Source: Gigaspora margarita (taxonomy: Eukaryota; Glomeromycota; Glomeromycetes; Diversisporales; Gigasporaceae). From it: a stretch of 64,000 nt of DNA. Every line of letters begins with the position of its first letter. Position 1 is the stretch's first letter. Shown in pieces: positions 48,961-60,245 of this stretch. Both the position numbers and the translations under genes were made by a program. Location of the stretch: NCBI GenBank assembly GCA_009809945.1, contig WTPW01000596.1, positions 255,569 to 319,568 of the forward strand, in the 5' to 3' direction. Below the pieces are notes generated by a model, which was given only the letters and a program-made list of their open reading frames with translations, ran no database searches and had not been told where the DNA came from.

Positions 48961-49944
48961 ATGCCGAAGGGTTCACCACGTAAAAATGTGGGACCATGTG
49001 CAATATGTGGGAATAACAAGCTTGAAGAAAAGTTTTGCAAACTAACGCCAAATCTTTTGCCTAAAGCTGTGCAAAGTCCGGCTGCTCTTAATTTAAAAGC
49101 TGAGCTTCATTTGAATGATCAACTTTGTTAACAATACTATACCGATTTTGTAGTGTTTGATAGCAATTTAAGCCAAAGTAAAAAACAGGCGTTCAAATTA
49201 AATTCAGTTTACAAGGTTGGCAAAAAGGATACCAAGGGCAAAAATCCTAATGAACAGTCCAATACTGAAAACTGTTACCAAAGTGGTTTGGACATTCCTA
49301 AGGATAAGGAAAAAACATTTGTGGTACTTTAAATCCACCAAGAGTGGAAATTCTAATGGACAATTGTTTGTTGGCAATTGCTACCAACATGGAATAGGCA
49401 TTCCTAAAGATGAGAAAAAGCATTCAAATGGTACTTGAAATCTGCAAAGGGTGGAAATTCCAACGGACAATCAAACATTGGAAACTGCTACCAATATGGA
49501 GTAGGCACTTTTGAGGATGAAAAAACAGCATTCAAATGGTACTTGAAGTCCACTAGTAGTTGAGATTCTGATAAGCAATTAAATGTTAAAAATTGTAATC
49601 AGAATGGCATAATTTCTTATAGATCAGGAATAACATCTTTAAAATCACCAAATAAAAAAAAAGGTAAAAAAAGATCCTTTTCAAATGTGCAATCAACATC
49701 GGGACAAAACAAACAATTTGTTGCCTTTGGAAGGGGGTCTGAAAAAGAATTATCATCCCTAATTATACAATATCAATTAGTTTCAGGAAAAAAACAACCT
49801 ATTGTTCACATGCATAGCATTCAATTAGATGTTAATGATGAAAGCATTAAATTAAATTACCAGCCATTCAATAAAGAAAAGGAACTTTCTAGATTAGATG
49901 CTATTGGGCAGGCATCCAATGAGTCTTTGCTGTTCCATAAATAG
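48961..49944 (+). pseudogene. Broken Sel1-like repeat gene with N-terminal CxxC domain
   Basis: From ATG at 48961 one frame gives GPCAICGNNKLEEKFC, a possible zinc-binding CxxC start, followed by a Leu/Ala-rich helix region and a stop at 49,129 where the sequence LC-stop-QYY suggests a lost codon. Four Sel1-like repeats follow in shifting frames: NCYQSGLDIPKDKEK, GNCYQHGIGIPKDEKK, GNCYQYGVGTFEDEKTAF and a diverged NCNQNG. Then comes a Lys-rich linker (NKKKGKKRSF near 49,650) and an 85-codon C-terminal segment with no recognised domain. Frames change near 49,310 and 49,425, plus an internal stop near 49,560. Sel1-like repeat proteins, often with kinases, are greatly expanded in Glomeromycotina; here no kinase is seen. 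Confidence 0.75.
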
Positions 49945-50341
49945 TGATACCACCAAAATTGATTTTTGAAAAAGGTCTATTTCATCTTTATTAGAGAAAA
50001 TTAAATTTTTTTATAAGGAAGAGCAAATAAAATTTATATAGATATGTTTCTTATAATTCTGTCTATTCAAAAAAAGTATCAAATAATTTCATCTTTTAAG
50101 TAAAATAGGTCAAAAACAATTTTGTCTTCAAATTTTAATTCAGGTTTTCAAATCTGAAATGCTTTTGTCCTCATGTTTACCTGTAACAGCTATTACTGTT
50201 TAGCTGCAGTTGAACTCCAACTTGTTCGAGAGTAATGTTGTTAGCTGAAATTGTTTTATGCTTGTAGAAATATTTTGACATTTGATATTTAGTCTGCTAA
50301 AATGTCTAAATAATACTGAAATCCTAAATTATACCAAAATA
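49945..50341. other. AT-rich stretch, nothing recognised
   Basis: Follows the Sel1 pseudogene; no coding or repeat signal that I can support. Confidence 0.4.
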
Positions 50342-50517
50342 CAGTAAACCCTCTATAAGTGCACCCTCTATAAGTGCACACCCTCTCTAAATGCACGCTT
50401 ACATTTGGGCCCAATCTATATTATATGATCTTTATAAATGCACTTTTATTATTGTTTTTCTAAGTGCCCGTTGTTAAAGTCCAGTTCTATGTGTGTGCAC
50501 TTATAGAGGGCTTACTG
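50342..50517. mobile_element. 176 bp pogo-like MITE
   Basis: Inverted ends CAGTAAACCCTCTATAAGTG and CAGTAAGCCCTCTATAAGTG, TA on both sides (50340-50341, 50518-50519). The sub-terminal CTCTATAAGTGCAC word is repeated at the left end. Very well preserved, so comparatively young. Confidence 0.85.
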
Positions 50518-50914
50518 TATCTAAATAATGTCAAAATGTCTAAATTAAAAAATATATATGAAAAAAACATATGGGAATAGGTTTATTATCCAAACAAGCT
50601 CTAGGTTCATACTCAAATGTCAATACCTATGACAAAACCTCTAGTTTAGAACTAATTATTTGAACCTGTACCAATTATTCTCACAACCTGTTGAACACAT
50701 AAACTACTAATTAGGGCTGTAAATTGATTCAAAAAAAGTAAAATCGATGATTGAATCATTTAATATCAATTAAAATTGTTAATTGAATTTTAAATATATT
50801 GTTAATTCCCATATTGGTTTTCCTAGCTAACTTTTGATCTATTAAATGCTATAGATTATTTCATTATATAAAAAATAATTCAATTTCTTTATTTAATATG
50901 TAAAAAATAATAAA

Positions 50915-51110
50915 TCAACATAAAAGCTAATAAAATATAAAATAAAATTGTGAAGAAAAAATGATTGTTAAAAAAAAACTTGCCTTAAAAATAAGTTATA
51001 TATCTATAAAAACATAAGCCAATAAAATATAAAATTATAGAGGAAAAGGCAATTGCTAAAAAAAATTCTGCCTTGAAAATAAATTATTATCAATTTATAA
51101 AAATAAATTT
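50915..51110. repeat. Tandem duplication of about 100 bp
   Basis: Both copies contain TAATAAAATATAAAAT, then GCC TTRAAAATAARTTAT-like ends; the second starts near 51,015. Confidence 0.6.
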
Positions 51111-52193
51111 TTTTATTATGATATTTTATAAATAAGATAGCTGCGCAGCATGCGATGTCATACAGGACCAGTATGATCACATGTGCCAGATTAAGGAAAA
51201 CTTGTCACTGATTTTTACTTATATTTTTTTACTGGCCTTAATCTATTGGTTTTACCTTACTGATACAAATATATTTAAAATCTGATAATTGTTAAAATGA
51301 ATATAATTTAAACGATTATGTTAATCATACATGTATTTTTTTTTTCAAAACACACTTGTTAAAGGAAACAAATTGAACTTCATACTGATTATAGTTATTC
51401 CCAATAGAAAAATTGGACCAGATCAGCATGAGTTGGTGTCAAATAGGCACGGGTCTTTGTGGCATGGGTCAAGAACTGATTCTGTGGACCACGTGGGACT
51501 GTATGCTCATGTCAATTGGGTAGTAATTGACTTAGTAGTTTATTAGTCAAAGCTTGGCACAGGTAATGAACGTACTTCCGTGATAATGATGTGGATTAAC
51601 TATTAAAACATAAATTTACATAAATATTAATAAAAGATGAGCAAGCTAACTGCATATAAAGTAATATTTTGTAAAGAATTTTTTTTGTCAAGATATATGG
51701 AGGTTTTATCAGTAAAATCAAGCTCTTTTTTTTTAAACAAAAAAAATTACTGATCCTTTGCTCTCTATGAAACAGTCCAACACGTATTACAAACTAACAT
51801 GTGTAATGTACATATGTGTTATCTGAACACACCATTTTATATGTCATAATATTAGTTGCCACCCTTTGCTATAATGTCCGTTGTGATGGGCAAAATTCGA
51901 GTAGCGTAGCAAAGGTTGAAATTGGGCTGTATTGAATTCTATTTTTTTTTTTATTAGAAAATTTTTGTGATAGATTGGGTACAAATTAAAATCAAAAGTA
52001 TAGAGAAATACTTAAAAGTTTTAAAAATTTTAAGTATCGAAAGATACTTAAGAGTTTTAAGTATTAATATAGAATCTTCGTAAGAGTTTTAAGAAAAGAT
52101 TCTTTTCAATCATTTTTTAGTTTGTAAAAAAAAGTATATAAGAGCTCAAAGTTTGACTTAAAATAAAGTAATTCAGTAGAGTTAAACTCATTA
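51111..52193. other. Stretch without recognised gene
   Basis: 51,140-51,560 is a little less AT-rich and has a 71-codon frame without family resemblance. 52,010-52,090 repeats TTAAGAGTTTTAAGTAT words. Confidence 0.4.
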
Positions 52194-52343
52194 GGGCCAT
52201 GTCATTAATCACCTGATTATTTTTTATCAGAGGTCTACTCCCTCTCCCTCTTCTTTAATATATATATAGTCAGGTTCTTATATGTAATTTCAACTTTTTT
52301 TACCCCCTCCCCCCTAAAAAATCACCTGATTTTGTCACTCCTC
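52194..52343. mobile_element. 150 bp PIF/Harbinger-like MITE, short relative of 30768-32289
   Basis: Flanked by TTA (52191-52193, 52344-52346). The right part, read inverted, is GACAAAATCAGGTGATTTTT then AGGGGGGAGGGGG, matching the right end of 30768-32289. The left end is diverged (GGGCCATGTCATTAATCACC). It looks like an internal-deletion derivative. Confidence 0.65.
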
Positions 52344-52431
52344 TTAGAGTACTATGAAAATTTTATTAGTGACTTGCAACATCTTATTATAGAAAAGCCA
52401 TTGTGGTTTATATCGGTAATGGCATAAGGTG

Positions 52432-52955
52432 AATTAGTTTGTATTAAAGGTATCATAATTTCTATTGTGAATTTATAAAAATTTCTGTTACAAACTTACC
52501 AACAGATAATACATTTTAAGGTTGAGTTTGTATCAAAATTATTGTAGCTTCTATCAAGAATTGCTGTAAAAATTCTCATGCAAAACTTGCTCATAATTCT
52601 ATTAATAATAATATGGACTGCTATCAATATAGAAATAAGGCAGATCAATATCTTTAAAAAATCAATACCTTTACTTTCATATTCATATTTCATTGAATAT
52701 TTAAGCTATCTTGATGACTTAATAGTCAAAAGAAAACCTACGATCTAAGCTTTTCTTATAAATGTTAAATCATCAAGATAGCTTCAATATTTAATGAAAT
52801 ATGAGCTATGAAAGTAAAGGTATTGATTTTAAAATATCGATCTGCCTTATTTCTATTGATGGCAGCCTATATGTGAGAGGGAATGAATTAGTTCACATTG
52901 AAATTATTATAGTTTCTATCATGAGTTACTGTTATAAACCTTACCATTCTGGTGA
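52432..52955. repeat. Inverted repeat with three direct copies of a sub-unit
   Basis: Arms at about 52,610-52,720 and 52,762-52,870 are inverted copies (CTATCTTGATGA, ACCTTTACTTTCATA). A unit containing ATTATTGTAGCTTCTATCA recurs in direct orientation near 52,437, 52,530 and 52,895. No clear target duplication. Confidence 0.6.
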
Positions 52956-54740
52956 GGCACAGTATGTGACTCGCTAATGCATGTTATTAAAGCTATCCAT
53001 TTCTTAGTTAATTTTGAAGATACAAATGTGTGCATAATGAACAGATGTCTATTTGCTTAAATTTCAAAGATACAGTATGTGTAATAATTGAAAGTTGGTT
53101 TTTTTTAAAAATAAATATTTGACAACTGATTATTAATTCATAAAAAAAATAGATCAATTATGAATTATGATGAATTGTTACAAAGTTAACATGCAAATGA
53201 ACATAATTACTGATTTAAATAGTATTGCTACTCAAATTTTCCCATAGTCTGACTATGGTTATACAAAGTGCAATTGAATTTTTTTTATTTTTACGATGAT
53301 TTTTCTACGTTAGTACTTAGCTTAGCACAGCTCAATATAGCTCAGTTCAACAGTTGTAATATTAAAGGTTACTTTTTTTATACATTTTTTTCACTTAATA
53401 AGTTAGTAAGATTAGCTAATTGCCGCAAATAGAGCAAATAGAAAGTGCGCTGTTTTACTGTGTTAAATATCAAAAAATTTATCCAGTAAATTAAAATTAT
53501 ATAGTGAATATTCTATTCCATTAATCATAATATCAGTTTTGCATTATATATAATTAATAATCAGTTGCGTCAATTTTGCATCATAAATAGTGATCTACAT
53601 GTGGGTTATATGCAAAAACCTTAACTCCTTTCAAAAATGAATAAATAAAAATCATTACTCCTACCAAAAAAGGATTTTGCAAAAATCAGCATAGTGGACA
53701 TCAAAAAAGTTGAATGATACCATCCTTCCACATTTCATGTTGCACATTTCTTGTGATTATACTAGTATAAAAATAAAATTATATTTACTATATTTGTAGT
53801 TAATCCCAATTTGTTTTATATTAAAAATTTATATAATTCTTATTTCTTTTTTAAAAACATTAATTTTTCTACTGAATTAGGGTTCTTTCAATTACTAGTA
53901 TCAGAAAATAGCCTTTTCGAAGACACAGATATAGCTAAAAATAAACATTTTATTGCAAGTTTAGATAATATTGGTTAATAAATTTTGTTATAACTTATTT
54001 ATAATATATATTTTTTTATTTGTTTAGAATTATCGTAAGTGCAGTTCTAGATATTAAATAAAAACTAGCTACTATAAAATGGCTAAGTACAAACTATAGG
54101 CTTAAAGTTTTAATTACATTATGCACTTTATAGTTTTTAATAATAACAAACACATTTATTATATTTTCTTATATACATACGCGAAAGCAGAAAATATTTA
54201 GACTTTAAATATTAGTATAAAATAATTATATACTTTAAGATCGATTCTAAAATCTAGAATTGATTTTAAAATATAAAATTATTTGTAGAAATGATCATAT
54301 TATCTTTTCATAAATGAGAATTGATTCTAATTCAATTAATGATTAAACTATTTATAGCCTCAATATTTAGTCATATAGTATTTTATTTAGTCAACAATTT
54401 AGACATTTAGTCACATAGTAGTTATTTAGTCAACTATTTAGATATTTAGTCAAATTTAGACTTTTGACATTTCAAAAAAAATAATACCATGTCGAAATAT
54501 ATTTAGACACCTGATTTCTAATTGGTTGACTAAATTAAGTATTATGACTAACAACATTATTCGAGAGCATCAAGTTGTGGCACAAAGAATTGAAATAACT
54601 GGGTTTTTAATATTGGAATCAGGATAATAGTATATTATCTGAACATAGTAACATGATAGTGAATAGGCAATCAGAAATCCAAAATGGCGCTTTACATCAA
54701 TCAAATCCATTCAAATGTTCTTGTTTCGGTTTGAAAACAA
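52956..54740. other. AT-rich stretch without recognised gene
   Basis: Contains a GATTCTAAAATCTAGAATTGATTT hairpin near 54,242 (outer arms AATCT/AGATT) and an array of TTTAGTCACATAGTA-type words at 54,365-54,480. Otherwise nothing on either strand. Confidence 0.4.
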
Positions 54741-56474
54741 CAATCTTCTCCTCCTAATCTTATTCTGGGAGATACGATTAAGTTAAAACTTGGTAGTGAT
54801 GGGTATAATGTGGGCCATAAGCAAAACCACATAATGATAATGATCTGTCTTCTAAATGAAAGTGAAATGGTTTTGAAACCAGATAATCAATATTGGTAAG
54901 TTTTATATAATAACTTTAACTATTTATTATTATTATTATTTAACTATTAAGTATTAATTATCTTTTTTGTATTTTTTATATATCAGAAATAAAAAATATG
55001 ATAAATTAGCAAAAGTTGGGTATATATTTGAAAACAAACTTTTAGATCTCAAAAATAATAGTTTTTTTGATCACAATAGTATTCAATAACCAGTTGAACT
55101 TTATTTTTGTAGAAACTAGAAGTTTATGTATATAATTATAGGATTGAACACTTACAATACAAACTATTTTTGTTTATATTGCAATTGTGATATAGTATCT
55201 CAGTGGGATATGAATTGAATTGGACCAATACAGGAAATTTTAAATATAATATATAATTGTTATATAAATAAAGTTTTTTAAATAAATTAAAAAATATTTT
55301 TGGTGATATTTATAAATTTTATATATTTTTATATATATATTTTTATAATTTTAAAATTTCATTAGGCACAAAAAAATTAGTCTTATTTTTAGCTATTGAT
55401 CAAAATAAATATATTCCAGATAAACTATATTTGCTTTTGCATATATTGGATGTGTTAATAGAATACTTTTTTAATAACTTGACTAAAAAAAAAGAATTTG
55501 AAAAGCAAATAAAGCTAAATATTGAAGCAGTATTTAAAAATTTTGGAGTACTTTAAATTTTTTAAATCTGCAGGTAGCAAATAGATTTGGACTTTGCTAA
55601 TGAGTACAGATAAAAAAAATATTAGAAAAATTTCTAGCATCTCAATTTATTTCAGGTATATATGAAAAAATATTGAACAATTGTAGTATGAATTTTACTG
55701 ATTGTTCAACATTTTACAATATTCAAAATTTACTGATCAAGAAATTCACCAATTTAAGATTAATGCAAAAAATTGGGTTTAAGCTTTTTGTCATTCTTTG
55801 CAAGGTTCTATAAATTCTTATCAAAATTTTGGGCTTTATTGAAAAGCAAACATTATACCATACATGCACATATTTGCAAAACATCTACCTTTATTTATGC
55901 ATTAATTAAAAGCCAAAGGTCTTTCATTACAAATATTTTCTACTTCAAGCACAGAAAAAAAATTATAATCAGGTAATATAAGCCTTTGTAAATTATATTT
56001 ATAAGGGGATTAAGGTATTATGACAAAGTGGGTATTGTAACGAATTTAGTATATCTTATAATCCAGCAGTCAGAATTGAATAATTTGTATACCATTCGAT
56101 TCATCTCACTGTGACAAATTGAATAGTGCCAAATTCGTTCATTTCTAATTACTGGATCATGAAATAATCCCGATTTGTCACAATATCTCCCTCATCATAA
56201 TATATAGAATATAATAGCTAAAGATATTATGACGAATCAGGATATCTTGTGATCTAGTGATCAGAATTAGGTAAAATTTATACTATTCGATTTCTCTCAT
56301 AGAGTGGGATCAAATAGTATAGGTTTCATCTGATTGAGAACACAGGATCACAAAGTAATCCCAATTCATCACAATACCTCCATAGCCAAAATTTTTTTAT
56401 TTTTTAGAAATAATTTAACTTTAAATATTTTGTGATCCAATAATCTGAGTCAAATAATTTTGGTATCATTCAAC

Positions 56475-58295
56475 TAGTGATTTTGGCTAATCAAAATTTA
56501 TTGGCTAAGCTTAGCTAATAAATTTTGGTTAGCTTAGTCGGTTTAGCTAATTTTCTTATCAGGTTTTATCACATGACCAGATACTTTACATTTATTAGTA
56601 AATAGTAATAGATCACATACACACTAAGCTTTATAATATGCTCAACTGTAATACTAAAAATACTTTAAATAAATTTAAAAAAAAGTAAAAATAAAAGTTA
56701 TTCCTTAAACTGTAAGCAATTCTAGGCAAATTTGCCTAGAAAATTGCTATAAATATGCTTATGATCTATATTTTTTAAAACTTAAAATATTTAATTAAAA
56801 TTTTTTTTGATAATATTTAAAAATAAGGATTATATTATAGTAGTATTTGCTTTTATATTATAAGAAAAAAAGTTTAAGTTGCTTATAAGCTAAAAATAGA
56901 CAAATTTTAAAAAATTTATTAGCCAAAAAAATTATTTACATATTCTTGGCGAACTCTATAAATATTAGCTCTAGCTCCCTGTTCTAATATAATATTGTAG
57001 TTTATAAAAAGGATTNCAACTTTAATTATTGCAACTTTTGTGATTTACTTGTAAAAATTAGGACTTTAATTAGAAGTGAAAATTTTTTTTATAGANNGGA
57101 ACATATAAAATTTAAGAAAATTTAAAGAAAAGCTTTATAGTAAAAATTTTAAATTAAAAACTTCAAACTTTTATTACTTTAAAGTTTATTAATAATTTTA
57201 AAAAATTTTTATAATAAAGTTTATAAAGTATATTTTAAAGAAAATATTCTATAAATAAAGTATACCCCATATTCTTAATAAANTTTTATNTTATTTAAAA
57301 AATTGTAAATATGTCTAAAAATTCCAGGCAAATTTGCCTGGAATACAGTTTAAGGGATAATTATCAAAATTACAAGATCAGTTGAGATTTAATAGGTGTT
57401 GAGAGTTAATAAGCATTTATTTAATTAATAATGTTATTTTTTTTAATATCATATAACTTTATTTTTTCTGCATAAAAATGAATTCTTATTATTTCTACCC
57501 ACACTGTTAACAAATCTATTAAGGCATCAATAATATATAAAATAGCAGACTGTGTAATGGCAGATTTGGGAGAGCGATAGTTAGAACTTATGCAGATTAG
57601 CTTTGGGCACTGCATAATTATGCAGGATGAATATTTTATTAAGGGATTCAGGTTTATATTAGTTGGAAATTAAGGAAAGTATTTTATAAATATAATTGGA
57701 TTATGTGTGTTATCTTAATTGTTAACCTGTCTTTTTAACTATTTTATTAATTATTTCTTGTTATCCTCCCACTTTATTAATCAAGGACTACTTTTATATA
57801 TTTACAGTATTCTTATACTATATTCGATTTAGTAATAATTACATATCTATTATAATAATCTATTAATGAATTGTTACAATAAATGTAAGCATCAAATATT
57901 CTCACTGCATGATTATGATGCAGTAGTTAGGTATTAACAAAATTTTTTGTAACAACTGATTCTGATGATTTTAATAATAGTATACATTTAAAGTTACATT
58001 TCATTATTTTTTTTTGATGGTAACAATTGTTATAAATCATGATGCTAGGAAAGGAAATATATCTTTGGCAATTTGTAATATGAAATATTTTAAATAAACC
58101 TGTTTTAAGTGCCTGAGAGCATTCATTAATAAAAACAAAAAAAATAAAAAATCCTGTTTTTGTGTGTAATTATGCATAAATTATATTTTCTATTTTTGGA
58201 AAAATAAAAATCAATTAGCCAATTTTGAAAAAATTGACTAGCTAAACCAAAAAATTTTGACTTAGCCAACTTTGTCATATCAGCCAAAATCACTA
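56475..58295. mobile_element. hAT-like element (TAGTG ends) nested in 56003-58412
   Basis: Inverted ends TAGTGATTTTGGCTAATCAA and TAGTGATTTTGGCTGATATG with a perfect 8-base duplication CATTCAAC (56467-56474, 58296-58303). The arms also share AGCTAA- and TTAGCC-rich sub-termini. AT-rich interior without transposase. Confidence 0.85.
56701..57357. mobile_element. TA-flanked palindromic element nested in the hAT-like element
   Basis: Inverted ends TTCCTTAAACTGTAAGCA and TCCCTTAAACTGTATTCC, each followed by TAGGCAAATTTGCCTA-like palindromes; TA on both sides (56699-56700, 57358-57359). Five ambiguous bases (57,016; 57,096-57,097; 57,283; 57,290) fall here, as expected where reads from a palindrome assemble poorly. 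Confidence 0.7.
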
Positions 58296-58541
58296 CATTC
58301 AACTCAGCTCAATAAGATAAATTAGATAAGACCAAAAGCATTCAATTTTGATAAATATATCATGTAATACAATTGAATATATTTAACTTTGTCATAATAC
58401 TTTAATCTCCTTTATGTATTTTTTAATGAATTTACCTTTGGTCTAACTATTTTTTGGAGGACTACTATGGGAAGTGGCAACAAAGAAAGATCTGTTGCCT
58501 ATGATATTATATTATTTGAAAATCAGAAACTGTTTTATCTA

Positions 58542-59272
58542 ATCAGCAATACATCCAAAAAAATCACTACATGAAATATTAATGCTAATAACAAGAAAAT
58601 TTTATCATATTCATTTAAAGATCCTGGCCAAAAATAAAAAATTGACTAATGCTAATTTTCAGCTTATCAGTTAAATTTTTCAAAATTGACTAATCAATTT
58701 CTTATAATAATAATAATTCATGCTTAAGTTTTTGGTCATTACAAAAAATTATAATAAAAATTAATGAAGAAGCAATTTAAATTCATATGAAATATTTGAT
58801 ATAGAATGCGTATCTGCATTTCTATCAATTCATAACATAATTTCAACTACATATGCTTTGTTAATAGCATTTGAAAATAGTTTATTGACCTCTGTGGTAA
58901 CCTATTTTTAAATTCTAATTTATCTTCTGAATATCGCAAACTGAACATGAACCTATTAACTTGCTGGATAGCAAAATCTGATTTTTGTTAGCACATATTT
59001 GATTAGTAAAGAGAAGGTCTTTTTGAGTAAGTTGATATTAATAGAATTTAACTAGAAGACTCAAGATAATGAATATTATAATTATCTTTTTATAAGTATC
59101 ACAAAAGCATTAAAATTATACAAGGTAAGGAATTACTAGCGATATTGATAAAATTTAATTTATTGCAGTTTGCAAAAATATGTAAAATTTGATGATCAAA
59201 AAAAAAAGAAATCGATGATTTCTAATTCTGTTTTTGATTTTTTAATATTTTTTAAACCTTTAGCTTAGACTT
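58542..59272. other. AT-rich stretch, nothing recognised
   Basis: Short frames only; possibly flanking remains of the family pseudogene. Confidence 0.35.
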
Positions 59273-59464
59273 TATAGTAGTTTGCAAAAAGGTGTGACCC
59301 TGTAATGATAGCAGAAATTTTTTGAGATTTTAATTCCCTATTGATTATAATTTTCAATCAATAATATTTATATTTTATTAAAAATCAAAAAATCTACTAG
59401 AATCGGCTGATTTCTTATAATTTTACATAACAGCAAAAGTTACACCTTTTTGCAAACTGCTATA
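59273..59464. mobile_element. 190 bp MITE (AGTTTGCAAAAAGGTGT ends)
   Basis: Left TATAGTAGTTTGCAAAAAGG and right, inverted, TATAGCAGTTTGCAAAAAGG, both continuing TGT(G/A)AC. It directly abuts the next element. Confidence 0.7.
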
Positions 59465-59465
59465 G

Positions 59466-59990
59466 GGGGCATCTATAAATAACATTATATTTGAGGGGGG
59501 TCTCCCAAAATCTAACAATTTTCCAATTAGTAGAGAGGGTCAAAAAAATATAACATAATTTTTTTATAAAAATTTGTCTAAAACTTGATTCAGTGGTCCA
59601 AATTGGTAATTTTGGTACTATTTGAATCATCTTGAGAAGTAGATTCAAATGGTACCAATAGCATTTGATTTGGATTACTAAATGATATTTTATTAACAAA
59701 ATACTATTGGTTATTATGTTCTTATAAAATTACTATAAAATCAAAGTATTTTTATTAATAAAACGTGATCCAGTAATCCAAATGAAATAATTTTGGTACC
59801 ATTGGATTCGTCTTATATGAGATGAATCGTATGGTACCAAAATCATCCAGATCGGATCACTGGGTCATAATATATTCAAGTTTTTGTAAAATTATATATA
59901 TAAATATATAGATTTTTAAATTTTTTTTAATAGTCTAGGGGGGTCAAGAGCTACTATGTAAGGATATATAATATTATTTATGGATGCCCC
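59466..59990. mobile_element. 525 bp MITE of the GGGGCATC family
   Basis: Ends GGGGCATCTATAAATAACA and GGGGCATCCATAAATAATA, ATA on both sides. The interior has two module B palindromes (59,585-59,695 and 59,765-59,875) around an AT-rich centre. Intact sibling of 41723-43469. Confidence 0.8.
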
Positions 59991-60059
59991 ATAATATACA
60001 TAAGCTTTATAAAATATGTTTAATAACATCAAATCTACATTAGCAAATTTATAGTACTG

Positions 60060-60245
60060 AAATCTTTTGAAAGATCTTGTATTACTGCAAAATCTTTTGA
60101 AAGATTTCGCATATCGCAATTTATTTCGAAATATTTTGTAATATATTTTAAAATATTTCAGTTTTCAAAATATTTCGAAAATAATTTCAAAATATTTTGA
60201 AAGGGATATCAAAATATTTTTTGAAATTATTTCAAATTATTTTAG
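60060..60245. repeat. Array of AAATCTTTTGAAAGATTT hairpins, left block
   Basis: Self-complementary words AATCTTTTGAAAGATT and AAAATATTTCGAAATAATTT recur every 20-35 bases. The same type of array recurs at 61,815-61,992. Confidence 0.65.

Larger units (their letters stand above)
56003..58412. mobile_element. TIR element with TAT duplication, inserted in the family pseudogene
   Basis: Inverted ends AAGGGGATTAAGGTATTATG and AAGGAGATTAAAGTATTATG continue with ACAAAGT. TAT flanks both sides (56000-56002, 58413-58415). Its left part contains two tandem palindromes (56,010-56,200 and 56,210-56,395) of module B type. Without the hAT-like insert it is about 580 bases. The coding blocks of the pseudogene continue on either side. 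Confidence 0.75.
54741..58541 (+). pseudogene. Decayed copy 2 of the unnamed multicopy family, split by nested elements
   Basis: Blocks in order: PPNLILGDTIKLKLGSDGYN then VGHKQNHIMIMICLLN (54,750-54,895); a likely intron, 54,896-54,987, with GTAAGT and TATCAG; PVELYFC and IGLNTYNTNYFCLYCNC (55,085-55,190), with a CxxC pair that might bind zinc; a second likely intron ending CATTAG near 55,365; IPDKLYLLLHILDVLIEYFF (55,400-55,470); LLMSTDKKNILEKF (55,590-55,635); PYMHIFAKHLPLF (55,860-55,900); and, after the insertion 56003-58412, TTMGSGNKERSVAYDIILFE (58,460-58,520). Stops and frameshifts lie between most blocks. The order matches copy 1 at 0.25-4.5 kb. The function of the family is unknown to me. 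Confidence 0.65.

Noticed and set aside
48819..49040. 73-codon minus-strand frame overlapping the Sel1 pseudogene start
   Set aside because: Antisense shadow of the recognisable CxxC-coding sequence.
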